From Thermodesulfobacteriales bacterium (GTDB taxonomy: Bacteria > Desulfobacterota > Thermodesulfobacteria > Thermodesulfobacteriales > Thermodesulfatatoraceae): a stretch of DNA of 47,644 bases. The stretch covers positions 1-47,644 of the forward strand of contig JALSKZ010000056.1 of assembly GCA_026988575.1 (NCBI GenBank), given 5' to 3'. The position numbers were made by a program, and so were the translations under genes. Position 1 is the first letter of the stretch, and each line of letters starts with the position of its first letter. The notes under the pieces were generated by a model. The model had not been told where the DNA came from. It saw only the letters and a list, made by a program, of their open reading frames with translations, and searched no databases. Of this stretch, positions 41,112-47,644 are shown piece after piece.

Positions 41112-43013
41112 ATGCAACTGTTTAGGGTGTGGAGAGATTTGTCTCTACGGTGGAAGATTTTGTTGCCTTTTGTTAGTGGGGTGTTGCTATTTTCGGTGAT
41201 TACTTTGGGTTATTTCAAGTTCTGTTCCCAGAAATTGGTAGAGAGGAGTGCCTCCTCCAGGGTTAACGAAGCTTTTGAGACCTTGAATAAACTCATCCAA
41301 CAAGAAGAAATTAACGAAAAGTTTTTGGCCCTTATGATAGCTAATATGCCGGAAGTGCAGGCCTCTATGTATGCCCAAAACCGCCAGGCACTGTTACAGG
41401 CCATCCTTCCGGTGATGAAAAAGCTAAAAAAACAAGCCCATGAGGGTTTTTTCCTCCATTTTCATACTTCCGATGGGCATTCCTTTTTACGTACGTGGGA
41501 CCCCCAAAAATTTGGCGACGATCTATCTTATCGTTCCATGATTAGAGAGATAAAAAATACCCGTCGCCTGGTAAGTGGCCTTGAGGTGGGTAAAGGTGGG
41601 GTTGCGGTCAGGACTATTGCTCCCATCTTCTTTGATAAAGACTACGTGGGAAGCGTAGAGGTGTCTTTGCCTTTAGAAGGGATACTGAAAATGGCCAAGG
41701 GGGAAGACGAAAGCTATGGGCTCTTGTTGAAACCCCAAGTCTATTCTTACCAAGCCCAAAAGGCCAATCTAGGGCAAGTGGGTAATTTGGTCTTGGTTTC
41801 AACTGTGGGTTCGTTGGAAAGAAAACCCCTTAAGAAACTATTAGCTCAAGGCTTTTACGGTGGAGTGATGGTGGAGGGCTACAGGGCTTTAGGCCTTAGA
41901 CCCTTAAAAGATTATAAAGGGCAAGACATTGGTTTTTTAGCCATGCAGCATGATATTGGCCCTGATGTTCGATTTATAGAGGCCTCTGTACGCAGATCAG
42001 CTTTGATCATCCTGGGGGCCTTTTTGCTTACGGTCTTGGTGGCCACGGCTATAGGTTCGGAACTGCGTGCCTATTTACTCAGGGCAACACAACGCATGCA
42101 GGACATTGCCCAAGGTGAAGGCGATTTAACCAAGACTTTAGATGTCTCTGGCCGCGATGAAGTTGGCCAACTGGCCCAGGCCTTTAACTCTTTTACCGAA
42201 AAATTGAGGCATATAATTCGTCTTGTTAAAGCAGAAATAAGATCTTTGGGCCATAGCTCTAAAAGACTTGATGAATCTTCGGCAACTCTTAAACAGGGTG
42301 TTGATCTGTTTAAAGCTCATACGGGCCATATTGCTCGCATAAGCAATACCCTAAGGCAAAGGGCCGAGGAAGTGCAGCGTATGATTAACGAAATGGATCA
42401 TGCTATTAGTGAAATTTCTGAACAAACAACCAAAGCGGCCACCGTAGCGAATAAAGCCCACGACAAGATCCAAAACGTCGAGGGACTTATAACGGTCTTG
42501 AGTAAGGGGTCGCAAGAAATAGGCGAGATAATAAATTTTATTAACACCATTGCTGACCAGACCAACCTTTTGGCCTTAAATGCCACTATTGAGGCGGCAC
42601 GGGCAGGAGAAGCAGGCAAGGGCTTTGCCGTGGTAGCCAACGAAGTCAAGGAACTGGCCAGGCAGACAGGAGAGGCCACAGAAGACATCTCGCGCAAGGT
42701 GAAAGGCATACAAGATTCTTCGGCCCAGGTGGTAAAATCCATTCGGGAGGTGGCCCAAGTAATTACCCACATCAACGAAATCTCTAATACCATTGCGGCA
42801 GCGGTAGAGGAACAGACGGCTGCGGTTTCAGGCATTGCAGGTAATGTAGGCAACGTAACCTCTGAGGCCGAAAGCCTGCATAGCTTGGTGCCCAAACTGG
42901 AAGAAATTGCCGAAATGGCCCAGGAGAGTATGGTTAAGGTAAGTCAAGAAGGTCAGAGGCTATCCAAGCTTTCTCAAAAATTACAACGTCTTATGGATCA
43001 ATTTGTAGCCTAG
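41112..43013 (+). CDS. Methyl-accepting chemotaxis protein with large Cache-like sensor
   Basis: About 633 residues. Membrane helix 1 is at about 17-37, an extracytoplasmic sensor at about 38-296, helix 2 at about 297-316, HAMP at about 317-370, and a long methyl-accepting coiled coil ends at the C-terminus. The signalling tip contains [19 protein letters not shown], the invariant chemoreceptor hairpin. The sensor phrases [19 protein letters not shown] and [21 protein letters not shown] are typical of double-Cache (dCache_3-like) ligand domains. GGGGGG five bases before ATG 41112 favours that start over GTG 41109. No CheA/CheW/CheY is in the window. Confidence 0.94.
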   Translation: MQLFRVWRDLSLRWKILLPFVSGVLLFSVITLGYFKFCSQKLVERSASSRVNEAFETLNKLIQQEEINEKFLALMIANMPEVQASMYAQNRQALLQAILPVMKKLKKQAHEGFFLHFHTSDGHSFLRTWDPQKFGDDLSYRSMIREIKNTRRLVSGLEVGKGGVAVRTIAPIFFDKDYVGSVEVSLPLEGILKMAKGEDESYGLLLKPQVYSYQAQKANLGQVGNLVLVSTVGSLERKPLKKLLAQGFYGGVMVEGYRALGLRPLKDYKGQDIGFLAMQHDIGPDVRFIEASVRRSALIILGAFLLTVLVATAIGSELRAYLLRATQRMQDIAQGEGDLTKTLDVSGRDEVGQLAQAFNSFTEKLRHIIRLVKAEIRSLGHSSKRLDESSATLKQGVDLFKAHTGHIARISNTLRQRAEEVQRMINEMDHAISEISEQTTKAATVANKAHDKIQNVEGLITVLSKGSQEIGEIINFINTIADQTNLLALNATIEAARAGEAGKGFAVVANEVKELARQTGEATEDISRKVKGIQDSSAQVVKSIREVAQVITHINEISNTIAAAVEEQTAAVSGIAGNVGNVTSEAESLHSLVPKLEEIAEMAQESMVKVSQEGQRLSKLSQKLQRLMDQFVA

Positions 43014-43020
43014 TTGTCCG

Positions 43021-43046
43021 GGGGCCCCGTGAGGGGGCTCCTCTTT
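43021..43046. terminator. Probable terminator between the chemoreceptor gene and cooS
   Basis: GGGGCCCC (43021-43028) can pair with GGGGCTCC (43034-43041), with one G-U pair, around GTGAG. It is followed by TCTTT. It lies between two converging stop codons and could serve both genes; the T-run is short. Confidence 0.5.
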
Positions 43047-44946
43047 AAAGGGCCTTTCGTTTTTGGAGGATAATTTCTTCCATGTGTTGGGCTGTTTTTA
43101 AGGGGTCTTCCTCCACAAAGAAGTAACCTCCTAACAGATCTTTTAGGTCCTGTGTGAGGATTTTTACTACTTCGGGCCCTCCTGTTATGGGCGGTACAGG
43201 CCAAAGGTGTACGGGTACTCCCGAGGCCACAAAATAGGTGCCGATAGAAATGGCCTTTTCTGTGGTCCACTCTGGTGCTGAGCCTACTAAGGGCAGGTCA
43301 CTGATATCAACCTTTAAAAAATCGGCTATAGTAGCAGCCAATACCAACATGCGCGAGCAGTCTACACAAGACCCCATGTGTAGTACAGGGGGGATACCCA
43401 AGCTTTTACACACTGATCTCAGCCCCGCCCCAGCCCACTCATTCGCCTTGGCTTGCATCAATCCTGCCTTGGCGGCCGCGATGGCCCAACAGCCGGTACC
43501 TATTACCAGAATGTCTCGCTCAATTAAGGCCTTGGTGAGGCCTACGTGGAAGGAATCGTGTTTTATCTTAGGGTTGTTGCAGCCTACGATACCCGCTATG
43601 CCCTTTATCTTTCCGGAAACAAGGGCTTCTACTAAAGGTTTGGGGCTGCCTCCCAAAAGGGCAATGATCTCTTCGGCACTAAACCCCACCATGGCCTCCG
43701 TGGTAATTTTAGGAATATGGACCTTGTTTTTATCTCGTTTGGGAAAGGCTTCTATGGCCGTCCGGACGATTTTTTCGGCCACTTCGTTGGCGTGGGACTC
43801 CTCAAATTGGATATGCAGGGCTCCAGGGAAATGGGCCCGTTCGCTAGTCGAAATAAATTGGGTATGGAAACACCGGGATAGGGGACCCAAAGCCGGATAA
43901 ATACATTGTACATCCACCACCAGGGCCTCTACCGCACCGGTGATAAGAGCCAGTTCTTGGTATATAACGTTTCCCGCCACAGGGACTCCCTGCCGCATAA
44001 GGAGTTCGTTTCCGGTGCAGCACATGCCTACTACGTTTACCCCTTTGGCCCCTACCTCTTGCGCCAGCTCTTCCATGGCCTTTGTACGGGCTATTTCGGC
44101 TACTTTCTCCGAGAGAATGGGTTCATGTCCGTGTATGACTATGTTTACCTTATCTTCACAAAGTACCCCCAAATTCGTCTTAATAGATTTGCGTTTGGGG
44201 GTACCAAATAAGATGTCTTGAAGCTCTGTGGCAATCAGAGAGCCTCCCCACCCATCTCCCAGGGCCGTGCGCACTCCTTGGATAAGTAGCGAGAGGGCCT
44301 CATGGTCAACACCCATGTGGGTTCGGTGGAGGCATTCGGTGATCTCCCGGTCTATGTTGCGAGGCAATATGCCCAGTTTTTGGCCCCTCTGGGCCCATAA
44401 TTTTTCTTCTAGACCTTGCCAGAGATTAAATCTCTTTTTAGGGCTATAAGCCTTCAAAAAACTCAAGGGCCTTTCGTCCTGTTTGCCAAAATCTTCCAGG
44501 GCAATGCGGGCCACCCTTTGGGCACACTCCTCTAAGCTTAGATCTTCAGAAAGACCAAGCCTTTTGGCTACAGCGCGCAATTTAGACGTATCGGTAATCT
44601 GGTAAGCGCTATTTTTCCCGAGACTTACTTCGTTAAATAGTACCGCCACGGCTCGACCATGATCTGAATGGGCAGCTGCTCCAGCGGCCAGACCACGTAA
44701 GAGGTTGCGGGCTACCACGGTGTCTGCGGTGGCCCCGCATACCCCTCGGGGATTTTTTTCGGTTATTCTGCAAGGCCCCATGGCACAATTGCGACAACAA
44801 ATACCTTGGCTACCAAATTTACAGGAGGGAGTTTGCCGTTCTAAACGATCCCAGACCGTTTCGTATCCCTCTTGCCGACCCAAAGAGATCATTTCTCTGA
44901 CGGCGGGATCTATGCTTAGCTCTTCTACAGCCTTCTTTTTCTTCAT
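43045..44946 (-). CDS. cooS: Anaerobic carbon-monoxide dehydrogenase catalytic subunit
   Basis: A 633-residue Ni-Fe CO dehydrogenase (CO + H2O to CO2 + 2e-). The D- and B-cluster cysteines are in place: C42-x7-C50 and C51-x2-C54-x4-C59-x10-C70. The C-cluster ligands known from Carboxydothermus are all recognisable: the His in HGHEP and cysteines in VGMCCTGNE, VVDVQCIYPA, VGCNNPK, GTGCWAIA and GSCVDCSRM. The enzyme should therefore be active. It is solitary: no cooC nickel chaperone, CooF ferredoxin or acetyl-CoA synthase subunit is in the window. AAGGAGG precedes ATG 44946. Monofunctional CO oxidation or CO detoxification is the likely role. Confidence 0.97.
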   Translation of the reverse strand: MKKKKAVEELSIDPAVREMISLGRQEGYETVWDRLERQTPSCKFGSQGICCRNCAMGPCRITEKNPRGVCGATADTVVARNLLRGLAAGAAAHSDHGRAVAVLFNEVSLGKNSAYQITDTSKLRAVAKRLGLSEDLSLEECAQRVARIALEDFGKQDERPLSFLKAYSPKKRFNLWQGLEEKLWAQRGQKLGILPRNIDREITECLHRTHMGVDHEALSLLIQGVRTALGDGWGGSLIATELQDILFGTPKRKSIKTNLGVLCEDKVNIVIHGHEPILSEKVAEIARTKAMEELAQEVGAKGVNVVGMCCTGNELLMRQGVPVAGNVIYQELALITGAVEALVVDVQCIYPALGPLSRCFHTQFISTSERAHFPGALHIQFEESHANEVAEKIVRTAIEAFPKRDKNKVHIPKITTEAMVGFSAEEIIALLGGSPKPLVEALVSGKIKGIAGIVGCNNPKIKHDSFHVGLTKALIERDILVIGTGCWAIAAAKAGLMQAKANEWAGAGLRSVCKSLGIPPVLHMGSCVDCSRMLVLAATIADFLKVDISDLPLVGSAPEWTTEKAISIGTYFVASGVPVHLWPVPPITGGPEVVKILTQDLKDLLGGYFFVEEDPLKTAQHMEEIILQKRKAL

Positions 44947-45141
44947 AAAGGCCTCCTTTTATATAGAATTTTTCTTATAATAGAGGGTAGAAGGGAATAT
45001 CGGGGATATTAAATGACAAAAGACCTTATTTTTTTATGAAGTGTAAAAAAAAATGATAATATTTTAGAGAGAGGAGGCCGAGGAGAGAATCGTAGTTATT
45101 AAATTATTAAAATAGAGAGATAATATCGCCGGGGAGGTCTT
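44947..45141. promoter_or_regulatory. cooS - mini-reductase divergent control region
   Basis: 195 AT-rich bases between divergent genes. A palindrome AATATC-GGG-GATATT lies at 44996-45010. TATTATAAG-like promoter elements point toward cooS, and GGGGAGG precedes the plus-strand gene. No coding frame is credible. The palindrome could bind a dimeric regulator shared by both genes; it does not match the FNR/CRP consensus. Confidence 0.4.
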
Positions 45142-45951
45142 ATGCGTTGGGAGCCTGAAGCAGAAAAATTGCTTAACCGAGTACCTTTTTTTGTACGAGG
45201 CAAGGTGCGTAAAAAGATAGAGGGGTTGGCCAGGGAAAGGGGCCAAGAGTTGGTTAGCAAAGCTCTAGTGTTGGAGGCCAAGTCTCTATTTAGAGATAAA
45301 TCAGCAGAAATAAAAGAGGGGTTTAGTGTAGAGGCCTGCTTTGGGTCTTCAGGCTGTCCCAACGCGGTTACAGAATCCTCTTCTTTGTTAGATAAACTAG
45401 AAGCCCTCCTCAAAGAGGAAGACCTCACGTCTTTTTTACGCGAAAAGGTCGGGGGGCCTTTGAAGCATCACCACCAGTTTCGGGTTGCGGTTTCCGATTG
45501 CCCCAACGCTTGTGCTCAGGTACATATCAAAGACTTTGGGCTCCTTGGTCACGTGGAACCCCTATTGAATGGAGAGTGTAAGCTCTGTGGTAGTTGTGTT
45601 CAACAGTGTCAAGAGCAAGCCGTGGAATTGGGGGAGCGTTTTGTCCTTTTTGATCCGGTGCGTTGTTTAGGCTGTGGGGCGTGTCTAAAGGTTTGTCCCA
45701 CCGGGGCCCTTGTCCCCGGGCGTGTGGGTTATAGAGTTTTGGTAGGAGGAAAGCTTGGGAGACATCCCCAATTGGCCTACGAACTGGTCCCCTGGGCCAG
45801 TCCAGAGGAAGTAGTAAGACTCCTTAAGCGTGTGATCTCTTTTTATAAACTTTACAATCAGCGGGGAGAACGCTTAGGAGAAATAATTTCTCAACAAGGT
45901 TGGGCAAAATTTAAAACGTATGTGTTGGGAGATGAAGGAGATAACTTATGA
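45142..45951 (+). CDS. PCP_red - sirohaem sulfite/nitrite-reductase-like - ferredoxin mini-protein (Dsr-LP type)
   Basis: 269 residues with three parts. Residues 1-40 (WEPEAEKLLNRVPFFVRGKV) match the small PCP_red domain. The sirohaem-[4Fe-4S] ligands follow C66-x5-C72 (CFGSSGC) and C120-x3-C124 (DCPNAC), as in DsrA and assimilatory reductases. An inserted ferredoxin carries C146/149/152/156 and C175/178/181/185 for two [4Fe-4S] clusters. The C-terminus GYRVLVGGKLGRHPQLA is the usual close of the sulfite-reductase half-domain. It is much smaller than DsrA/B and has one half instead of two, like Dsr-like proteins of archaea or small low-spin sulfite reductases. The substrate is unknown. Confidence 0.85.
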   Translation: MRWEPEAEKLLNRVPFFVRGKVRKKIEGLARERGQELVSKALVLEAKSLFRDKSAEIKEGFSVEACFGSSGCPNAVTESSSLLDKLEALLKEEDLTSFLREKVGGPLKHHHQFRVAVSDCPNACAQVHIKDFGLLGHVEPLLNGECKLCGSCVQQCQEQAVELGERFVLFDPVRCLGCGACLKVCPTGALVPGRVGYRVLVGGKLGRHPQLAYELVPWASPEEVVRLLKRVISFYKLYNQRGERLGEIISQQGWAKFKTYVLGDEGDNL

Positions 45952-46550
45952 AGTGCCCGGGCCAAGATACTAGGTATTGGAAAGAAGACGCCATATTTGA
46001 AGTTTCCTGTCCTAATTGCGGGCAAAAAATAGAATTCTTTAGAGATGATACCTCTCGTACCTGCCCTTCTTGTGGGCATAAACTCCCCAATCCCCGTCTT
46101 GATTTTGGCTGTGCTGCCTATTGTCCCTATGCGGAAAAGTGTCTTGATTCCCTACCGCCAGAATTGCGCTATCAACAAAGTCTTGTCTTCAAAGAGCGCG
46201 TTCGTAACGAGGTGTTTAAGAGGTTGAAACACAGAGAAGAACTTTTAAACCAGACGATTAAGAGAGAAAAGTTTGCGGAGATTTTGGCCTTGGAAGAGGG
46301 GGCAGAATTGCCTATCTGTTTGATAGCTGCCTATTTATGGGACTTTACCTGGGAAGACTCTCTAGAGATTTTAAAAGGACTTAAGCTCCCCCAGGACTTA
46401 CAAGAAGATATCATGAATACCCTGCTGGGAAAACGGAACCCCGAAGCAAAAATCGTACAGGATGCACAGGTTCTTTCTTCAAAGGCCTTGGGTAAAGGAG
46501 AAGGGGTACTTAAAACACCTACCGCCAAACGTCTGGCCACAAATCTTTGA
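45948..46550 (+). CDS. Cysteine-rich zinc-ribbon-like protein coupled to the mini-reductase
   Basis: 200 residues. Two CxxC pairs (C21/C24 in CPNCGQ and C39/C42 in CPSCGH) form a zinc-ribbon-like fold. A further set, C55-x3-C59-x5-C65 in CAAYCPYAEKC, together with C3 in MKCPGQDTRYW, could bind another metal or Fe-S centre. The C-terminal two-thirds is helical. I recall similar proteins in sulfate reducers annotated loosely as phosphohydrolases, but no HD or other hydrolase motif is visible. The start overlaps the mini-reductase stop as ATGA, so the two are made together and probably work together. Confidence 0.72.
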   Translation: MKCPGQDTRYWKEDAIFEVSCPNCGQKIEFFRDDTSRTCPSCGHKLPNPRLDFGCAAYCPYAEKCLDSLPPELRYQQSLVFKERVRNEVFKRLKHREELLNQTIKREKFAEILALEEGAELPICLIAAYLWDFTWEDSLEILKGLKLPQDLQEDIMNTLLGKRNPEAKIVQDAQVLSSKALGKGEGVLKTPTAKRLATNL

Positions 46551-46634
46551 CCTTCCTGGTCGTTACCCAGGTCAAGATAATAGCCAGGGTAGTTTTACCT
46601 AGCGTTTATAATACTGGAGAGAGTAAGGGGAAAA

Positions 46635-47644
46635 CTAGAAGCGCTTGCCTTTGTAGCCCCGGGGAGTGATGAGCCACGGGCCAAAGCAAAAGCTTCCTGA
46701 GTTTCCGATAAAAATCGTGGTCTGCATGTCTATTTCGTGGTCAAGGAGTTTCTCTAAGGTGGTAAGCAAGAGGGTCTCTCCCTCGCGGCTTATGGCCCGG
46801 GCCAGACCCACAGGGGTCTTTCCTGGCAAAATATTAAGAAGCAGCCGGTGGGCCTTTTTAAGAGGTTCTTTCCTGGTGCGACTCATGGGGTTATAAAGCA
46901 CCAGGACGAAGTCGGCCTCAGCTGCGGCGCGCAGGCGCTTTGCAATGGTCTCCCAGGAGGTTAAGCGGTCAGAGAGGCTTATCACGGCAAAGTCGTGGGT
47001 AAGAGGCGCTCCAAGGCGGGCGGCCCCGGCGTTTAAGGCCGAAACCCCGGCAATTACTTGAACTTCAAAGTCTGGCGGTGCTCCGTCTTCAGCCAAAAGC
47101 TCAAACACAAGGCCGGCAAGCGCATAAATGCCCGGGTCTCCCCCGCAAACAAGGGCCACCTTGGCCCCCTTTTGAGCAAGCTCTATGGCCTTTTGCGCCC
47201 GTTCAACTTCTTTGGTCATGCCAGAGGTAAAAGTCTGTTTCCCAGCAAGAAGGGGAGCAATCAGGTCAAGATAACACTTGTAACCCACCACGTAGGTGGC
47301 CTCTCTTATGGCCTTGCGGGCAAGAGGGGTCATCTCGGAAAGGCTTCCAGGCCCGGTGCCTACGATAGAAAGCTTTCCCCAAAAGGGTGTCTCTTTTGCC
47401 GCCACTGCAAGAGTAAGGCCAGCGACCTTGGTCTTTGGGATAAGGAGCCTTGCCTTTTCCCCTGCGGCAAACATGGCCGCAGGCTCAGCTACTGCTGGCG
47501 TGCCAAGAGAGGTGTTTGCGGCAAAGCTGTTAGCAAGGCCAAGGCGTGCGCACTCCTTGGCCAGGCTCTCGGGGGCAATCCCCATAAGCTTTAGCCCGTA
47601 TTTTTGGGCAAATTCGCTAAGCCCTTTTACCGCAGCCTTTTTGC
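46635..47644 (-). CDS. CbiG C-terminal domain fused to precorrin-3B C17-methyltransferase (CbiH/CobJ), 5' end outside window
   Basis: The frame stays open to the right edge, so the N-terminus is missing. The first ~115 visible residues (KYGLKLMGIAPESL, then LGTPAVAEPAAMFAAG and LIPKTKVAGLTLAVAAK) match the C-terminal part of CbiG. From about KLSIVGTGPGSLSEMTPLAR a tetrapyrrole methylase begins, with the SAM-binding CGGDPGIYALAG and VIAGVSALNAGAARLG of CobJ/CbiH. The two enzymes act one after the other in ring contraction of the corrin ring in cobalamin synthesis. A CbiG-CobJ fusion is known in some anaerobes. Its codon use seems somewhat richer in G+C than the genes before it. Confidence 0.88.
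   Translation of the reverse strand, partial: KKAAVKGLSEFAQKYGLKLMGIAPESLAKECARLGLANSFAANTSLGTPAVAEPAAMFAAGEKARLLIPKTKVAGLTLAVAAKETPFWGKLSIVGTGPGSLSEMTPLARKAIREATYVVGYKCYLDLIAPLLAGKQTFTSGMTKEVERAQKAIELAQKGAKVALVCGGDPGIYALAGLVFELLAEDGAPPDFEVQVIAGVSALNAGAARLGAPLTHDFAVISLSDRLTSWETIAKRLRAAAEADFVLVLYNPMSRTRKEPLKKAHRLLLNILPGKTPVGLARAISREGETLLLTTLEKLLDHEIDMQTTIFIGNSGSFCFGPWLITPRGYKGKRF

Noticed and set aside
46548-46576. Terminator after the cysteine-rich protein gene (CCTGG/CCAGG stem)
   Set aside because: The stem is short, has bulges and no T-run follows; a TATAAT at 46607-46612 also has no suitable -35 or downstream gene on that strand.
1-47644. CRISPR arrays, insertion sequences, tRNA or rRNA genes
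   Set aside because: No regularly spaced repeats, transposase-like proteins, terminal repeats or cloverleaf sequences were seen in the spacers; tRNAscan-SE and a covariance search would be needed to exclude tRNA fully.

Overview
The window looks like chromosome from an anaerobic, probably thermophilic, sulfur-respiring bacterium of the Thermodesulfobacteriota type. The reasons are a complete reductive-type dsrA-dsrB-dsrD operon, a nickel CO dehydrogenase (cooS), PEP synthase and pyruvate kinase, proteins rich in Lys/Glu, and short spacers with strong AAGGAGG ribosome binding sites. This assignment is inference. DsrABD also occurs in sulfur disproportionators, and no rRNA is present to settle the taxonomy.

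Layout. 1-2.1 kb: end of a large modular secreted protein. 2.2-5.3 kb (minus): murJ, diguanylate cyclase, MinD-like ATPase. 5.4-12.7 kb (plus): ribBA, ribH, nusB, a methyltransferase, then a Gld-like ABC system (ATPase, permease-GldG fusion, DUF4340 protein). 12.7-17.3 kb (minus): mglB, mglA, an unknown 433-residue protein and a TPR-fused PilB ATPase. 17.4-21.3 kb (plus): HDOD protein, then dsrABD. 21.3-27.4 kb (minus): class II aldolase-like enzyme, Rho-N domain protein, purC, lone ParB-like protein, PEP synthase. 27.7-31.0 kb (plus): winged-helix protein, lon, a single-haem periplasmic protein. 31.1-37.4 kb (minus): SlyD-like isomerase, pyruvate kinase, two tandem ClC-CBS proteins, YfaZ-like outer-membrane protein. 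37.5-43.0 kb (plus): dus, degenerate HDOD protein, CheX-like DUF3334 protein, iron-sulfur flavoprotein, chemoreceptor. 43.0-44.9 kb (minus): cooS. 45.1-46.6 kb (plus): a small sirohaem reductase-like protein coupled to a cysteine-rich partner. 46.6 kb to the edge (minus): a CbiG-CobJ fusion.

How the genes fit together. Three themes stand out. The first is sulfite/sirohaem/corrinoid chemistry (dsrABD, the PCP_red-sirohaem mini-reductase, cbiG-cobJ). The second is surface motility and signalling (MglAB with a TPR-PilB ATPase, MinD with GGDEF, HDOD proteins, CheX-like protein, chemoreceptor). The third is central carbon and CO metabolism (ppsA, pyk, aldolase, cooS).

The points most worth a second look are: an mglBA operon in which a TPR module is built into the pilus ATPase; a possible selenocysteine codon with a SECIS-like hairpin at the end of the SlyD-like gene; a PCP_red/sirohaem/ferredoxin mini-reductase translationally coupled to a cysteine-rich protein; and a CheX-like protein ending in a FliM-type CheY-binding peptide. 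No tRNA, rRNA, CRISPR array or insertion sequence was recognised, and no gap between genes exceeds 300 bases.
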